From Combretum micranthum (taxonomy: Eukaryota; Streptophyta; Magnoliopsida; Myrtales; Combretaceae): a stretch of 64,000 nt of DNA. The position numbers were made by a program, and so were the translations under genes. Shown here in pieces: positions 12,524 through 23,214 of the stretch. The notes under the pieces are model-generated. The model saw only the letters and a program-made list of their open reading frames with translations, searched no databases and was not told the origin of the DNA. The stretch lies in assembly GCA_024138025.1 (NCBI GenBank), contig JAMXBD010001381.1, positions 310,001 to 374,000 of the forward strand, in the 5' to 3' direction. How positions within the stretch are numbered: position 1 is the stretch's first letter; the number at the start of each line of letters is the position of its first letter.

Positions 12524-12754
12524 GATTAAATAAAATAACCTAACATATATGAATTAAATAGATATATTTTTTTAATAGGTTGGAAGAGACAATCTTAATT
12601 AGTCTTGAAATTAGGAAATTAATTACAAATCATAATTACAATTGTATTTCCTACATGTAACTTCTTCATGTTGGCTAACTGTCATGCATAAATATGGTAT
12701 TAGAATTTTAGATCGGTATATGAAGATACGTGCTTAGGCTAAAAAAGGAAAAGA

Positions 12755-13290
12755 ATATATCTATTCAACCCCTACTTAATTTCATGATTTTAGGGATTCA
12801 AAAATATTTTACGCCCATATGCTAAAAAAGAAAAAGATTATATCTATTCAACCCCTATTTAATTTCATGATTTCAGGGATTTAGGTGGAAAAGACTATGT
12901 CTATTCAACCTATATTTAATTCTATTCAAACCCTATTTAATTTCATGATTTAAATGATACAAAAAAATATTTTACCTCCATATGCTAAAAAAAGAAATGA
13001 CTATATCTATTCAACCCTTATATAACTATATTCAAACCCTATTTAATTTTCATGATTAAAAATATTTTATGTCCATATGCTAAAAATACTATATTAAAAA
13101 TATTTACACTAAAGACGCCATGCATTTGTTTTAATAATATAAATTTCTATGTCTATTTAACCCCTATTTAATTCTATTCAAACTTTATTTAATTTTATGA
13201 TTTCAGAATACCAAAAATATTTTACACCCATATGCTAAAAACATTATATTAAATACATTTATACTAAAAATATTTACACTAAAGACACAA
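12755..13290. repeat. Irregular internal repeat array within the Helitron-like element
   Basis: At least five diverged units that begin TATCTATTCAACCCC or close to it (near 12760, 12839, 12898, 13002, 13149). Each continues into a TTTAATTTCATGATT-like block, and several into AAAATATTTTA and CCATATGCTAAAAA. Unit lengths vary from roughly 55 to 150 bases because sub-blocks were gained or lost. Confidence 0.8.
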
Positions 13291-13689
13291 AAGTAGGTGC
13301 TTTTGCTTTAATAGTATAGATATATAAATTATATACTATCTTAATATAATATTAGCATATGTTGCACCCACGATGAGTGTGCAAATTAAAAAAAAAATTA
13401 TCCAATTAATGATAATATGGTTATTATTAATACTTTTTAGGAGATAATTGGATGTTAAAACTAAGAAAGAAATCATAATAAGATAAAAAAATACTATAAT
13501 TGCTTTCAAGAGATGACATTGTGAAAATGTAGGAAGTTGGTCATTGGTTTTAAAAAAAAAAAGTTATATGTTTGATTTTGGAGTCGAATTAATAAGTATT
13601 GGCTTTATAGCAGTACAAATAAAAGGTGGTCATGATTCTAAGGGGTTGGGGCAAAAATCATACTTCACGGCCATTGTGACCTGCCTAAT

Positions 13690-14440
13690 TAGACATCGAC
13701 ACGGGGCGGTTCCGAACTGCGAACCGCCCCAAACCATCCTCGGCAGTTCCGTATCCGGGAACCGCCCCGTCGGGGATGGTTATGAACCGCCGAAAGACCC
13801 ATCGGAACCGGCAGGTCTTAGCGGTTCGTCCACGTGGAACCAGCGGATCCACCCATTCCGACCCATAAAAAAAAAAAAAACAAATGCACACACATTTCGT
13901 GCCGAAAAGGTCAAAAGGAGGCGCTCCCTTATCACAGTAGATAGGACTGTAGCAGCATTGAGGGATCCCCTGAATCTTCCGACACCGATACCGGAGGGAT
14001 GACATATTGTGCCAACTTCCCTCTGCTGCCACTGGATATCGATCTAAGAGAAAGGCCTTTGCTCTATCTGGAAAGATGATGCTTTATGGAATTCTGTTAC
14101 TTAGCCTTAGGAGCTCCAGCCTTTAGCTATTAAGGTGCGAAAGTAGATTTTCCGACATTCAAGCAACATCAGAAATGGCACAATTAGCCCTGAGATTCCT
14201 TGGGCGAGGTTTTTATATAAAGAAAGCTTCTGTCTTCTTGTGTAGGGGGCAGTTTCAAAAAAAAAGAAAAAACCTGGTTCACGATTTATGTGGAACCAGA
14301 ACCGTCAGAATCGGCGGTTCCATGGAACCATGAACTGCCTCGACTCTGGCGGTTCCGGTTCTGGTTCTACGAAATATGGAACTGTGAACCGGCAATTTTC
14401 GGTTCGGGTTTGAAACCGACCCGAACCGTGCCAATGTCTA
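13690..14440. mobile_element. hAT-superfamily non-autonomous element, 751 bp
   Basis: Inverted termini TAGACATCGACACGG (left) and TAGACATTGGCACGG (right, reverse complement) are flanked by an exact 8-bp direct repeat TGCCTAAT at 13682-13689 and 14441-14448. Eight-base target duplications are diagnostic of hAT. Sub-terminal regions are unusually GC-rich for the window and full of GGTTC/GAACC words, as in Ac-like elements. No transposase reading frame is present. Reading frames called inside it (for example 13544-14002) are compositional. Confidence 0.88.
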
Positions 14441-14589
14441 TGCCTAATCACGTGAAGTTTTTTCTTTTTCTCTAAGATAGATATCAATGCTGTGTGATAA
14501 AACTATATATATTTATGGTATGTTCAAAATGGAAAGAAATCCATGGAAATGAAAATATAAAGAACCTATTGACAATTTAAGAAAATAAT

Positions 14590-15816
14590 AAAAATGGAAG
14601 GGAGAGGAAAAAAATGAACTGTGATATCTAAATTTGGAATGATATTGGTGAAAATTGTTATTTTTTTATTTTCTTTTAAAAAAATTAAATGAAAAAAATA
14701 AATCCTTTACATTTGCTTGCATGTTTTTAAATACAAAATATAATTTACACTCTATTATATTTTTATTTTTTTTTCTTTTTCATTCTTTTTGTGCGTTTTT
14801 ATTTTATTACTTGCACACCACAAAATCAAAATTTTTGAGTTTTTAAAATGGAGTTCCACAACTTCTATGTGGATGGCAAAATCCCAAAATATACTAAAGC
14901 ACACAAAGGAGTTTTAATTAGATTTACATTATGTTTGATAATTTTTCATACAAGAGAAATGAGAAAATTGAATGAAGATGAAAAGAAAATGAAATGAAGT
15001 GTGATTTTTATTTTGCATATAGGAACATGGGAACAAAATGTAAGAAATATATTCCTTTATTTGATTTGTTTTAGAAAATGAAATAAAAATAGCATTGGAT
15101 AAATTACTCACTTTCTATGAACACTAACTCAAAGAACCTTTATAAAATTGTGTTTCTTTCCATCAATTTTCACAGTTGTCTTTCTAGATTTAGATGTCAC
15201 AGTGCATCTTTTTTATCATTTTCCATCCATTTTTTACATTTTTCTTAAATTGTCAAGCTTTCCGTGTACTTTCATTTTCATCTATCCCTTCTATTTCGAA
15301 CGCAATGTAAATAATTTTCTTATTCATATAACATTTATATACTGTCAATGCTCTTATAAATTGGCATGAGTTCAGATAACACTTCTCCCTGAAGTAGTGG
15401 AGCAGATAGTATTTGGCAAACTATATATGTATATATATATATATAAATATATAATTAATGTCTACATCGCACTAGTAAGACTATAAAGGAATAATTATTA
15501 ATTGCTCATGAAAAGGTGCTACAATCCTTATAATGCCTTAAAAACTCTTATCTCACATTGGATACATAAAAATGAATCCCAAATAAACTCATGATTCCGA
15601 GTTTTATTATTATTTGTATGATTTGGTACATTTTTATAAACTGAAATTGTGATTTCTTGTAATCAATAATTTCAATTTTAAAAGAGAATTCGATTCGATC
15701 CTTAAAAAGACAAAATCACGATTTTATTTCTTCCTCATAAATATTACAATTATCTATTTATCCTCTTATACATTTATTATTTACATTAATCACTAATGAT
15801 ATTTTTGACAAATATA
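14590..15816. repeat. Repeat R, copy d, left part
   Basis: Matches copy c (11290-12300) in order. It is interrupted at 15816 by the retrotransposon nest and continues at 29111. The last bases before the interruption (ACTAATGATATTTTTGACAA) match copy c near 12279. Confidence 0.75.
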
Positions 15817-16006
15817 TGTTATGATAGAAGTGTGAGAATCTCATATGGGAAATGGGACTTGTGTGAAGAGTTTATAAAAGAGAAGACGCATTAACCCATT
15901 GCCTTAAGGTTTTGGGTTATAGATGGTGTCAAAAGCCCAATTGTGTTATCCTTCACAAAACCCATTGGATTTCTCCCCATTAAAGACATACTGCAGATCC
16001 CTAACA
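15817..16006 (+). repeat. Left LTR of the TRIM-like element
   Basis: 190 bp, TG...CA, nearly collinear with 16222-16412. The five bases before it are ATATA. Confidence 0.75.
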
Positions 16007-16008
16007 TT

Positions 16009-16020
16009 TGGTATCAGAGC
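16009..16020 (+). promoter_or_regulatory. Primer-binding site (initiator tRNA-Met type) of the TRIM
   Basis: TGGTATCAGAGC, two bases after the left LTR. The same word recurs at 16415-16426 after the right LTR. Confidence 0.8.
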
Positions 16021-16221
16021 GATAGTTCGGCTGGGAATTAAATCTCCCATGGTTAACTACCATGTGGAAAGAAGAGCTTTATGGTATGACTCGTTTGTGA
16101 AACCCATGGTGAGTAGGTAGGACCACTCATAAAGCGAGTTTAGTGGAGTCAATTTGATAAGCTCTTATTGAGGGGGAGTATGGCCTATCCCATGGTGGAG
16201 ACTCACACTTGAGCGGGAGAT

Positions 16222-16412
16222 TGTTAGGATACAAGTGTCAGAAACCCATATGGGAAATATGGGATTTGTGTGAAGAGTTTATAAGAGGGAAGACCCATTA
16301 ACCTATTACCTTAAGGTTTTGGGTTATAGATGGTATCAAAAGCCTAATTGTGTTATCCTTTACAAAGCCCATTGGATTTCTCTCATTAAAGGCATACTCC
16401 AGATCTCTAACA
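16222..16412 (+). repeat. Right LTR of the TRIM-like element
   Basis: 191 bp repeat of 15817-16006 with scattered substitutions. It is followed by TTTGGTATCAGAGCCGATGG, so it also sits in a 5'-LTR position relative to a lost interior. Confidence 0.75.
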
Positions 16413-16452
16413 TTTGGTATCAGAGCCGATGGTTCGGCTGGGAATCACCACT

Positions 16453-16951
16453 TGTTAAATCCGAATTAACCTTTTGTGAAAACCATCACATATAAAACCC
16501 TAGATCGTTCATGTTTAATCATTAAGAATTAAACAATAGATAAGCAGAAGCGTACCTGAATCCATAGCAATCAATAATTTTAGAGTCTTGTGATTAGCCT
16601 TCTAGATCAACATGTTTTCCTTTTGAGAGATCCCTTTTGTTTTCTCTCCGTACTCTCTGATGATGGGATTCAGAAGAGACTAGAAAAATTATACATGTGA
16701 CCTAGGGACCATAACCACTATTTATAGAGATAACTCTATGTTATCTTTTGTTATTTCTATTTTAGCCCATCATAAAAATAGATATTATCCATAAGGTCTC
16801 CACGCATAAAAAGGCCATACCCTATTAGATACATTAAAGCCCAAATACCTAAATCCTATTGATCACTTTTAATTGAGCTTAACTTAATATGACAGCCCGT
16901 AACATATAATTATTTCACATATAAGGCCAACGTTGGATTAAAGATCCAACA
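16453..16951 (-). repeat. 3' LTR of the Copia element
   Basis: About 499 bp, matching 28613-29110 with scattered differences. The six bases next to its inner end on the plus strand (ACCACT) equal those next to the other LTR at the primer-binding site, an unusual feature discussed under findings. Confidence 0.9.
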
Positions 16952-17386
16952 ATCTCCTAGTTGGACTATATGTGTAACCTTATAATTATGTTTTGCCAAA
17001 ACAACCATATGAGCTCAAATTTGCTGTCATTACCAAAACGTATCTATAACCAATCAGGTCCATCAACCATATCAACATAAGATAAAGCAGTATTCGTTAC
17101 ATTTATCATAACTCAACCTATTAATGGCTACGGTGTCGACACAATTGAATGACATGGATCATGATATGGATGTGTAGCAAGGAAATTCCATGCAATGTGA
17201 TCTTAACATATCTATTTCCTACTGGTCCAACATAAACCTTAGTGAGATCAAACCATAAACCAAAATCAGAGTGTAAATAAACAAAATACTTTATTTCTGC
17301 AGAAAATATCCTTAAAAAATGACAAACTAAAACAATTAATTAAAGTTTTTCTATGACATAAAAGCATTCAAAATAACAAACTCCCA

Positions 17387-17709
17387 CTAAAACTGAATAT
17401 CACTTAAGGACATGACACCCATATGAGCAGTGTGCTTATAAAACACCTTGGGTTGCACTCCTTTAGTAAGTGGATCCGTGACCATAGAGTTTGTTCCTAT
17501 GTGCTCCATAGACAATTGTCCACTCTGAACTCTTTCTTTTACAACTAAGAACTTGATGTCTATATGTTTTGATTTTGTCGAGCTCCTGTTGTTGTTGGAA
17601 TATAGAACTGCGGACTTATTGTCACAAAATAACTTAAGTGGTCTATTAACAGTATCCACAATGTGCAGCCCTGTGACAAAAGCATGTAACCATATTCCAT
17701 GATTGGATG
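17387..17709 (-). pseudogene. Copia RNase H, C-terminal part
   Basis: Continues the RNase H frame after the Athila insertion: EASNHGIWLHAFVTGLHIVD, then LFCDNKSAVLYSNN and STKSKHIDIKF. These are the D-N-K-S-A and K-x-x-H-I-D motifs of Ty1-copia RNase H. The frame ends near 17387, before the 3' LTR. Upstream half at 24596-24789. Confidence 0.88.
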
Positions 17710-17714
17710 CCTCG

Positions 17715-19084
17715 TGTTAAGATGAATTATACTTAATAATTACGGGCCTAAACTTGATAAATTGGTTATTGATTTTATAGAAATCACACTGAAATGGTAC
17801 TTAAGTGTATTTAAATGTCTTATTTCAGGATTCGATGAGTTATGAAGCGATTAAAGGCGATTATGACAAGATTTGAGCAAAGCTTGAATTATACAATGGA
17901 GTTGAAGTCCTCAATAGTCAAATAACTCAACGGAATGGAAATCAAAGATCAACACGACAAGTTTAGGGGATGAAAACATCAAATTACATCATCTGTGAAG
18001 TGAGCTGGCGATGCAAATATCTGAGCAGCCAGCCCAGATGGTTCTGGACGTGAGGAGGAAAGTGCGCCGGCCACCTGTAGATGTGAGCCGCCGGCGCACT
18101 TGCCGGCGCACATGGGGTATTGCTCAAATAAATTTTGAGCCGCCATCCAACTTCAGAGATCACGCCAGCCCACTTTTTGTGCGAAATTCCCTCTTAGTAT
18201 TTGTCTATAAATGAACTATTAGGGTTGGGTTAGTGCAGGTTGTATTCAATATTCAATTAGAAGTTTAGAGAAATTCTTTTGAAGGATGAGGAGCTAAACA
18301 TCCCATCTAGCTAAGGGGAATTGCTGCAACTTCGATTCATTAAAGATTGTGAGATCTAACTGATTTATTTATTATGTTCTTTTCTTGAATATTCATATGC
18401 TTTCTACAATAATTGTTATTATTGATTTGCTCGATTGATATGAACCTAGATCTATTCTTTCAATTAGCAAGCAATATATTGTCAATTAGATAATTGGATC
18501 CGTAATTGTTCAATTGTTCTAGTGATTAGTGACAAGATAACATAGTTGATTTATGATAGATGATTGATTGTGTTATGGAAGCAAATGATCGGATTTAAAT
18601 AGATTAAGCTATTGATTTGTTGATCTGAATTGATAGTCTCTCTTATTCTTATTGCTTTTATCAAATTAAACCCTAAGAGCTTGTTTAGGATTATTTGGTT
18701 AAAAAGAGGAATAACTAAAGAGCCTATTTTAGTTATCGATTCTGTATGGAGAGATAGTTATTAGAACTTGTTGATAACCATAATCAATTTATTTAGGTGA
18801 AGAACTATGATCCATGCATCAATGATCAATCTTATGAATTGAATTGTTAGGTTACCCTTATAGAAAACCCTAATCTTGATTACCCAATTGATTTGTCTTT
18901 GTTTGTCTTAAATAGATTATTCATTGCTATTAAATTTCATAAACTCCCCCCAATTCTTTCTCTCTACTTGATCTTTGAATAGAAACAATATAACCAATCT
19001 CTGTGGACACCCTATTCATCACTATATACAAATTATTTGCAATTTGAGAGTAGGCTATATTTTTTGTTAGATTCGACACCACCA
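17715..19084 (+). repeat. Left (5') LTR of the Athila-type element
   Basis: Begins TGTTAAGATGAATTATAC, ends near GATTCGACACCACCA. It contains a GC-rich island with GCCGGCGCAC words (about 18060-18115), out of keeping with the AT-rich surroundings, and CTATAAATGAAC (18204-18215), a good TATA box. The small frame at 18011-18214 is just this GC island. Confidence 0.9.
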
Positions 19085-19089
19085 AATTT

Positions 19090-19106
19090 TGGCGCCGTTG
19101 CCGGGA
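19090..19106 (+). promoter_or_regulatory. Primer-binding site, tRNA-Asp type
   Basis: TGGCGCCGTTGCCGGGA, a few bases after the left LTR. It is complementary to the 3' end of plant tRNA-Asp, the usual primer of Athila-type elements. Confidence 0.85.
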
Positions 19107-19137
19107 TTGGTGTCGAAAATTTGTTTCTATTTTCTTT

Positions 19138-20680
19138 ATGACTCGTTCTTCTCATACAGGTGAACTTGAATTCGATAAAGAGATCGAGAAGACAGTCAAG
19201 GAATTGCGCAAGGAAGCAAAACTGCGTGCTAAAGACGCAATTTCATCTTCATCATCTCCTGGACTGCATCAAACGCTGGAATTTGCTGATACATCCAGTG
19301 AATCCGAAGGAGAGGATAACAAGCAACAAGTTATGGCCAATCAGGATAGAACTTTGAGGCAACTAGCTCCCAGAAGTGAATCAACAGCCCCTGTGTATAC
19401 AATATCCTGAATTGAACGTTCCTTTCGAATTGAAGTCAGGTTTGATACATCTATTACCTGCCTTCCATGGTTTGGAGAATGAGGACCCTCACAAACATTT
19501 GAAAGAGTTTCATATAGTATGCTCAGGCATGAGGCCTCAAGGAGTTCCAGAAGAACAGGTTAAATTGAGAGCTTTCCCGTTCTCCCTTAGGGATAGAGCC
19601 AAGGATTGGCTTTTCTATTTACCACCAGGATCTATCAATACATGGACAGATATGGTAAGAGCGTTTCTGGATAAATTTTTCCCAGCTACTAGAGCTGCTA
19701 GTATTAGACGAGAGATCTGTGGGATCAAACAGAAGGATACCGAAAATCTCCATGAATATTGGGAAAGATTTAAACAACTTTGTGCCAGCTGTCCACAACA
19801 TGGGGTTTCTGAACAGCTCTTGATCCAATACTTTTATGAAGGATTGATTCCCATGGAAAGAAAAATGATGGATGCAGCCAGTGGAGGAGCGATAGTAGAT
19901 AAGACCCCTAGTCAAGCTAGGGAATTAATATCTCTTATGGCTGCGAACTCCCAACAATTTGGGTACAGGCATGATTCATCAACAAGAAGGGTTAATGAGG
20001 TAAGTGTTTCTCGTATAGAAAGTCAGATTTCTAACTTAACCTCTCTTGTACAGCAATTGGCTCTTGGAAATAATCAACAGGTGAAGGCCTGCGGGATATG
20101 TGCCGCTCTTAATCATGCAACTAATATGTGTCCTACGCTTTCTGAGGACAATCATGAAGAGGCCAATGCGATAGAAGGATTTCCTGGTCAACCACAAAGG
20201 AAGTATGATCCCTATTCAAATACTTATAACCCTGGATGGAGGGATCATCCTAACCTTAGCTATGGGCCTAGATCACAGAACTATCAACAATTCAGACCAA
20301 GGCCACAGAACCCAGCACCACAACCTTCTTCCTCAAGTTCAGGTATGTCTCTAGAGGAAATTGTTAAATCCTTAGCTGTTAACACAAAACAATTTCAGGA
20401 TGAGACGAAACAAAATATCAAGAATCTGGAGAATCAAATGAGCCAACTTGCCACTTCAGTAGGTAAGATTGAACAGCAAGGTAAGTTGCCTTCTAACACT
20501 GTGAATCATAGAGAAAATGTGAGTGCAATTTCCTTGAGATTTGGAAAGGAATTGCAAGACTCAAGTAGGAAGGTAATTGAGACCAACTCCAAGGAAAGTG
20601 AAAAAGAGAGTCCCCACATGGAAGAAAAACAAGTAGAAAAATCTTTACCCCGATCTACAAGCCTATACCCCCATTCCCTT
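19138..20680 (+). pseudogene. Athila-type gag
   Basis: Begins MTRSSHTGELEFDKEIEK and runs to about 19380, where a frame change occurs: NQQPLCIQYPELNVPFELKS continues one frame over. The main capsid block 19385-20100 has the family's typical PHKHLKEFHIVC, FPFSLRDRAKDWLFYLP and TENLHEYWERFKQLCASCP. A CGIC...NHATNMCP motif (about 20090-20130) replaces a classical CCHC knuckle, as in Athila. The P/Q-rich linker and coiled-coil stretch (20370-20470) follow. A second frame change near 20650 moves into the protease frame. Confidence 0.9.
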
Positions 20681-21250
20681 CTAGGTTGAATCAATCCAAG
20701 AAATTGGATGAAGAGAAGGAAATCTTGGAGACTTTTAGGAAAGTCGAGGTGAATATTCCTTTATTGGATGTGATTAAGAAAATACCTCGATATGCTAAGT
20801 TTCTGAAAGATCTTTGCACAAACAAGAAGAAGCTTAGAGGAAATGAGATGGTTTATATGGGTGAGAATATTTCTGCTGTTCTTCAGAAGAAGCTACCACC
20901 AAAGTGCAAGGACCCTGGTACGTTTTCTATTCCTTGTACAATAGATCAAGTTAAGATTGAAAATTGTATGTGTGACCTAGGAGCTTCAGTTAATATCATG
21001 CCCTTATCTATTTAAGAAGTTGAATATTGGATCTTTGAAAGAAACAAGAGTAATCTTGCAACTTGCAGATAGATCTAATATATATCCATCAGGTATTTTG
21101 GAAGATGTTTTGGTACAAGTCAATGGATTAGTGTTTCCCGCTGACTTTTATGTAATTGATATGGGTGAGGAGATGTATTCAAAATCACCTACACTTTTGC
21201 TTGGGAGACCATTTATGAAACATCTAAAACCAAAATTGATGTTAATGAAG
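20650..21250 (+). pseudogene. Athila-type aspartic protease region
   Basis: KKLDEEKEILETFRKVEVNI, IPRYAKFLKDLCTNKKKL, then the active-site motif DLGASVNIMP (about 20980-21005). A one-base loss just after it makes a TAA at 21013-21015. The frame resumes as LNIGSLKETRVILQLADRS and DFYVIDM, ending in LLLGRPFM, the second conserved protease motif. Another frame shift follows near 21240. Non-functional, but the order and motifs are clear. Confidence 0.88.
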
Positions 21251-21639
21251 GGGTTATGACTATGGAATTTGATGGGGAGATCATTAGATTCTCGGTAGAT
21301 AGTGAAAAGAAAATTAATTCAAATATCTCTAATATTTTTGCTATCTCTAAGAATGACAATCAGGTTGTGGAAGTGCAAGAAGAGAGCCTAGTTGATGAAT
21401 CAAAAGTGGATGGACTTGGTGAAAATTTAGTTGACACTGGACAAATTATGGAGAAGATTGGAGATGATAAGTTGAATTCAAAGGAGGATGAGCATAAAAG
21501 AGACACTAGTGATATCTTCTATGATCAATTGTTAAAAGCTTTAGATGGAGAGATCGCTAGGGTAAATCATGAGAAGAATTTAACTGAAGGATATCCTATG
21601 TTTGAGAATTGGGAATCCTATATCTTTGAGCCTCCATAG
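21250..21639 (+). pseudogene. Post-protease open frame of the Athila-type element
   Basis: MTMEFDGEIIRFSVD continues the Athila polyprotein after LLLGRPF; then acidic, low-complexity sequence (VEVQEESLVDESKVDG) to a TAG at 21637-21639. In full elements reverse transcriptase would follow; here there is none. Confidence 0.75.
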
Positions 21640-23214
21640 AGAATGACTTGGAATAGTCCAGCTAAGGACTATAAAGAAGCGCTTCATGGGAGGCAACCCA
21701 TGGTTTTTGTTACTAATGCTTTTGTTTTTGTGTGTTTTGTTTTCTTTTATTTGTTTGGTTTTGTAGGTCTTAGATCTTGAATTGAAGAAGAAAATCTCTC
21801 TCATGAGTTTAAAGACAAAGAACTTCAAAGGAGCTTCAAAAGAGAAACGGGGAAGTACCGTTATTCCTATTTCTTTTTATTTCTTTCTTTTTTCTACTTT
21901 GTGCTGATTTAGAAACAGTGAGGACACTGTTTACTATAAGTGTGGGGGAGGGATAAAATTATGAATTTGAGTATTTCATTTGGTGATATATGACTTCGAT
22001 TATTTTGCATATATAAGACATCTGGAATTGAAATGTGTACCCATACTTTAAGCTGTTGATCATTTGTTCTTAAGTAATATATGGCAATTTTAGGCCAAAA
22101 TTTTTTCAAAAATTTGAATGAAATCTGGAATTTGTGTTGGAAAATTAAAGATAGCATCTAAAAAGTGAAAAATTGACTTGTGAAAGTGCTTTACTCACCT
22201 ATACTGTTGTGATTTGAGTATTTAGTTAAAATTGAGTAGTGAAATCTTTAAGGAACAGATTTACTATGTATTTGGCTTTAGATTTGGAAGTTTGAGAGTA
22301 AGTCGAGTCCTTATGTGAAAAATAAACAGGTTTACTTCTAGGAAAAAGCTAACTTATATATACTTTTATAAGTTCTTATTAAAGAATTTTTCAACACTTA
22401 GTAAAAGAGATAAATGAAGTCTTTTTCTTAGTGATCTTTGAAAAAAAAAAGTCTTGAGTTTGTTGTTCCATTCAAAAGTAGAAACAAGCATAAGCCTATA
22501 CTCCTCTCACTCAAACAATCGAGTTACGAGTATCCAAACTTGAATGTTAGAGTGAGGAAGAGTTCGTAGGGGTCCCTTTAAAACCTGGTCACTTGGGTGA
22601 TGAGCCCGAGATGTACCGACTCAATGAACTCACTATAACGATAAAGGAGGAAAGGCTAAAAGGTGAAAAGTGCTTTGAAAGAAAAATTTAGAGAAGAAAA
22701 GAGCTGAAAAGAAACGGACTAAAACCCGTCCAGAGATTCATCTCTGAAGGCTCTACTATATGCTTGAATGAAAAATGAAAAATGAATGTTGAAGCAATCA
22801 AACGGAATAAGACTTATAATAAACAGAAGAAAATCTAGGGAAAGAACTGATATCAAATGCTTTTGTTCTGTGTTGGTAAGAGTATATGTCGGTTAGATGT
22901 CCAATGAAGTCTAAATGGGTATTTTCCTTATTGGACTGAGTATTTACTTTTGAGTAGAAGGATCTTTGGTTAAATATATGGTTCAAGTTTGTTTTGTTTA
23001 GATTAACTACTGAATTTTTTTTTAGTACTCTAATTACAAGTCCTCAGTTTGGTTTGAGCGGTAAGCACTGAAAATCACAAGTCTTGAAAGAAAAATAAAG
23101 AAAAGAGATGCTTGAATTTGAATTTTGAAAGAAGCACACTCCAACAAAAGATTTCTCAATTTGGAGATATTGGTTTTGCTTGAGGACAAGCAAGAGTTCA
23201 AGTGTGGGGGATTT
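21640..23214 (+). other. Non-coding 3' region of the Athila-type element
   Basis: Contains CTAAGGACTATAAAGAAGCG and GGGAGGCAACCCA (about 21690-21702), words typical of the Athila untranslated region, a T-rich tract and no reverse transcriptase or integrase in any frame. It ends in a purine-rich AGTGTGGGGGA (23200-23211) just before the right LTR, the likely polypurine tract. A similar AGTGTGGGGGAGGGAT occurs at 21939-21955. Confidence 0.75.

Larger units (their letters stand above)
12497..13320 (-). mobile_element. Helitron-like non-autonomous element
   Basis: On the minus strand the element starts TCTATACTATTAAAGC (from 13320), typical of plant Helitron 5' ends, and ends with a 7-bp-stem hairpin (12507-12523) followed by CTGCTTG. 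The last four bases, CTTG, differ from the canonical CTRR by one base. The flanking bases are A before the 5' end and T after the 3' end, as expected for Helitron insertion between A and T. No Rep/helicase coding, so non-autonomous. The interior carries repeated blocks. Confidence 0.6.
15817..16412 (+). mobile_element. TRIM-like miniature LTR retrotransposon
   Basis: Two direct repeats of about 190 bp (15817-16006 and 16222-16412) begin TGTTATGATA/TGTTAGGATA and end CTAACA. The left one is followed by TGGTATCAGAGC (16009-16020), a primer-binding site complementary to initiator tRNA-Met. The 215-bp interior is non-coding and ends in a purine-rich stretch (GAGCGGGAGA) before the right repeat, which can serve as polypurine tract. 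At about 600 bp with no coding frame it fits the terminal-repeat-in-miniature class. Oddly, the right LTR is again followed by a primer-binding site, the sign of a tandem LTR-interior-LTR-interior array cut short at 16452. Confidence 0.75.

Noticed and set aside
13544..14032. 152-aa and 115-aa frames on both strands
   Set aside because: They lie in and across the hAT-type element; GC-rich sub-terminal repeats keep both strands open.
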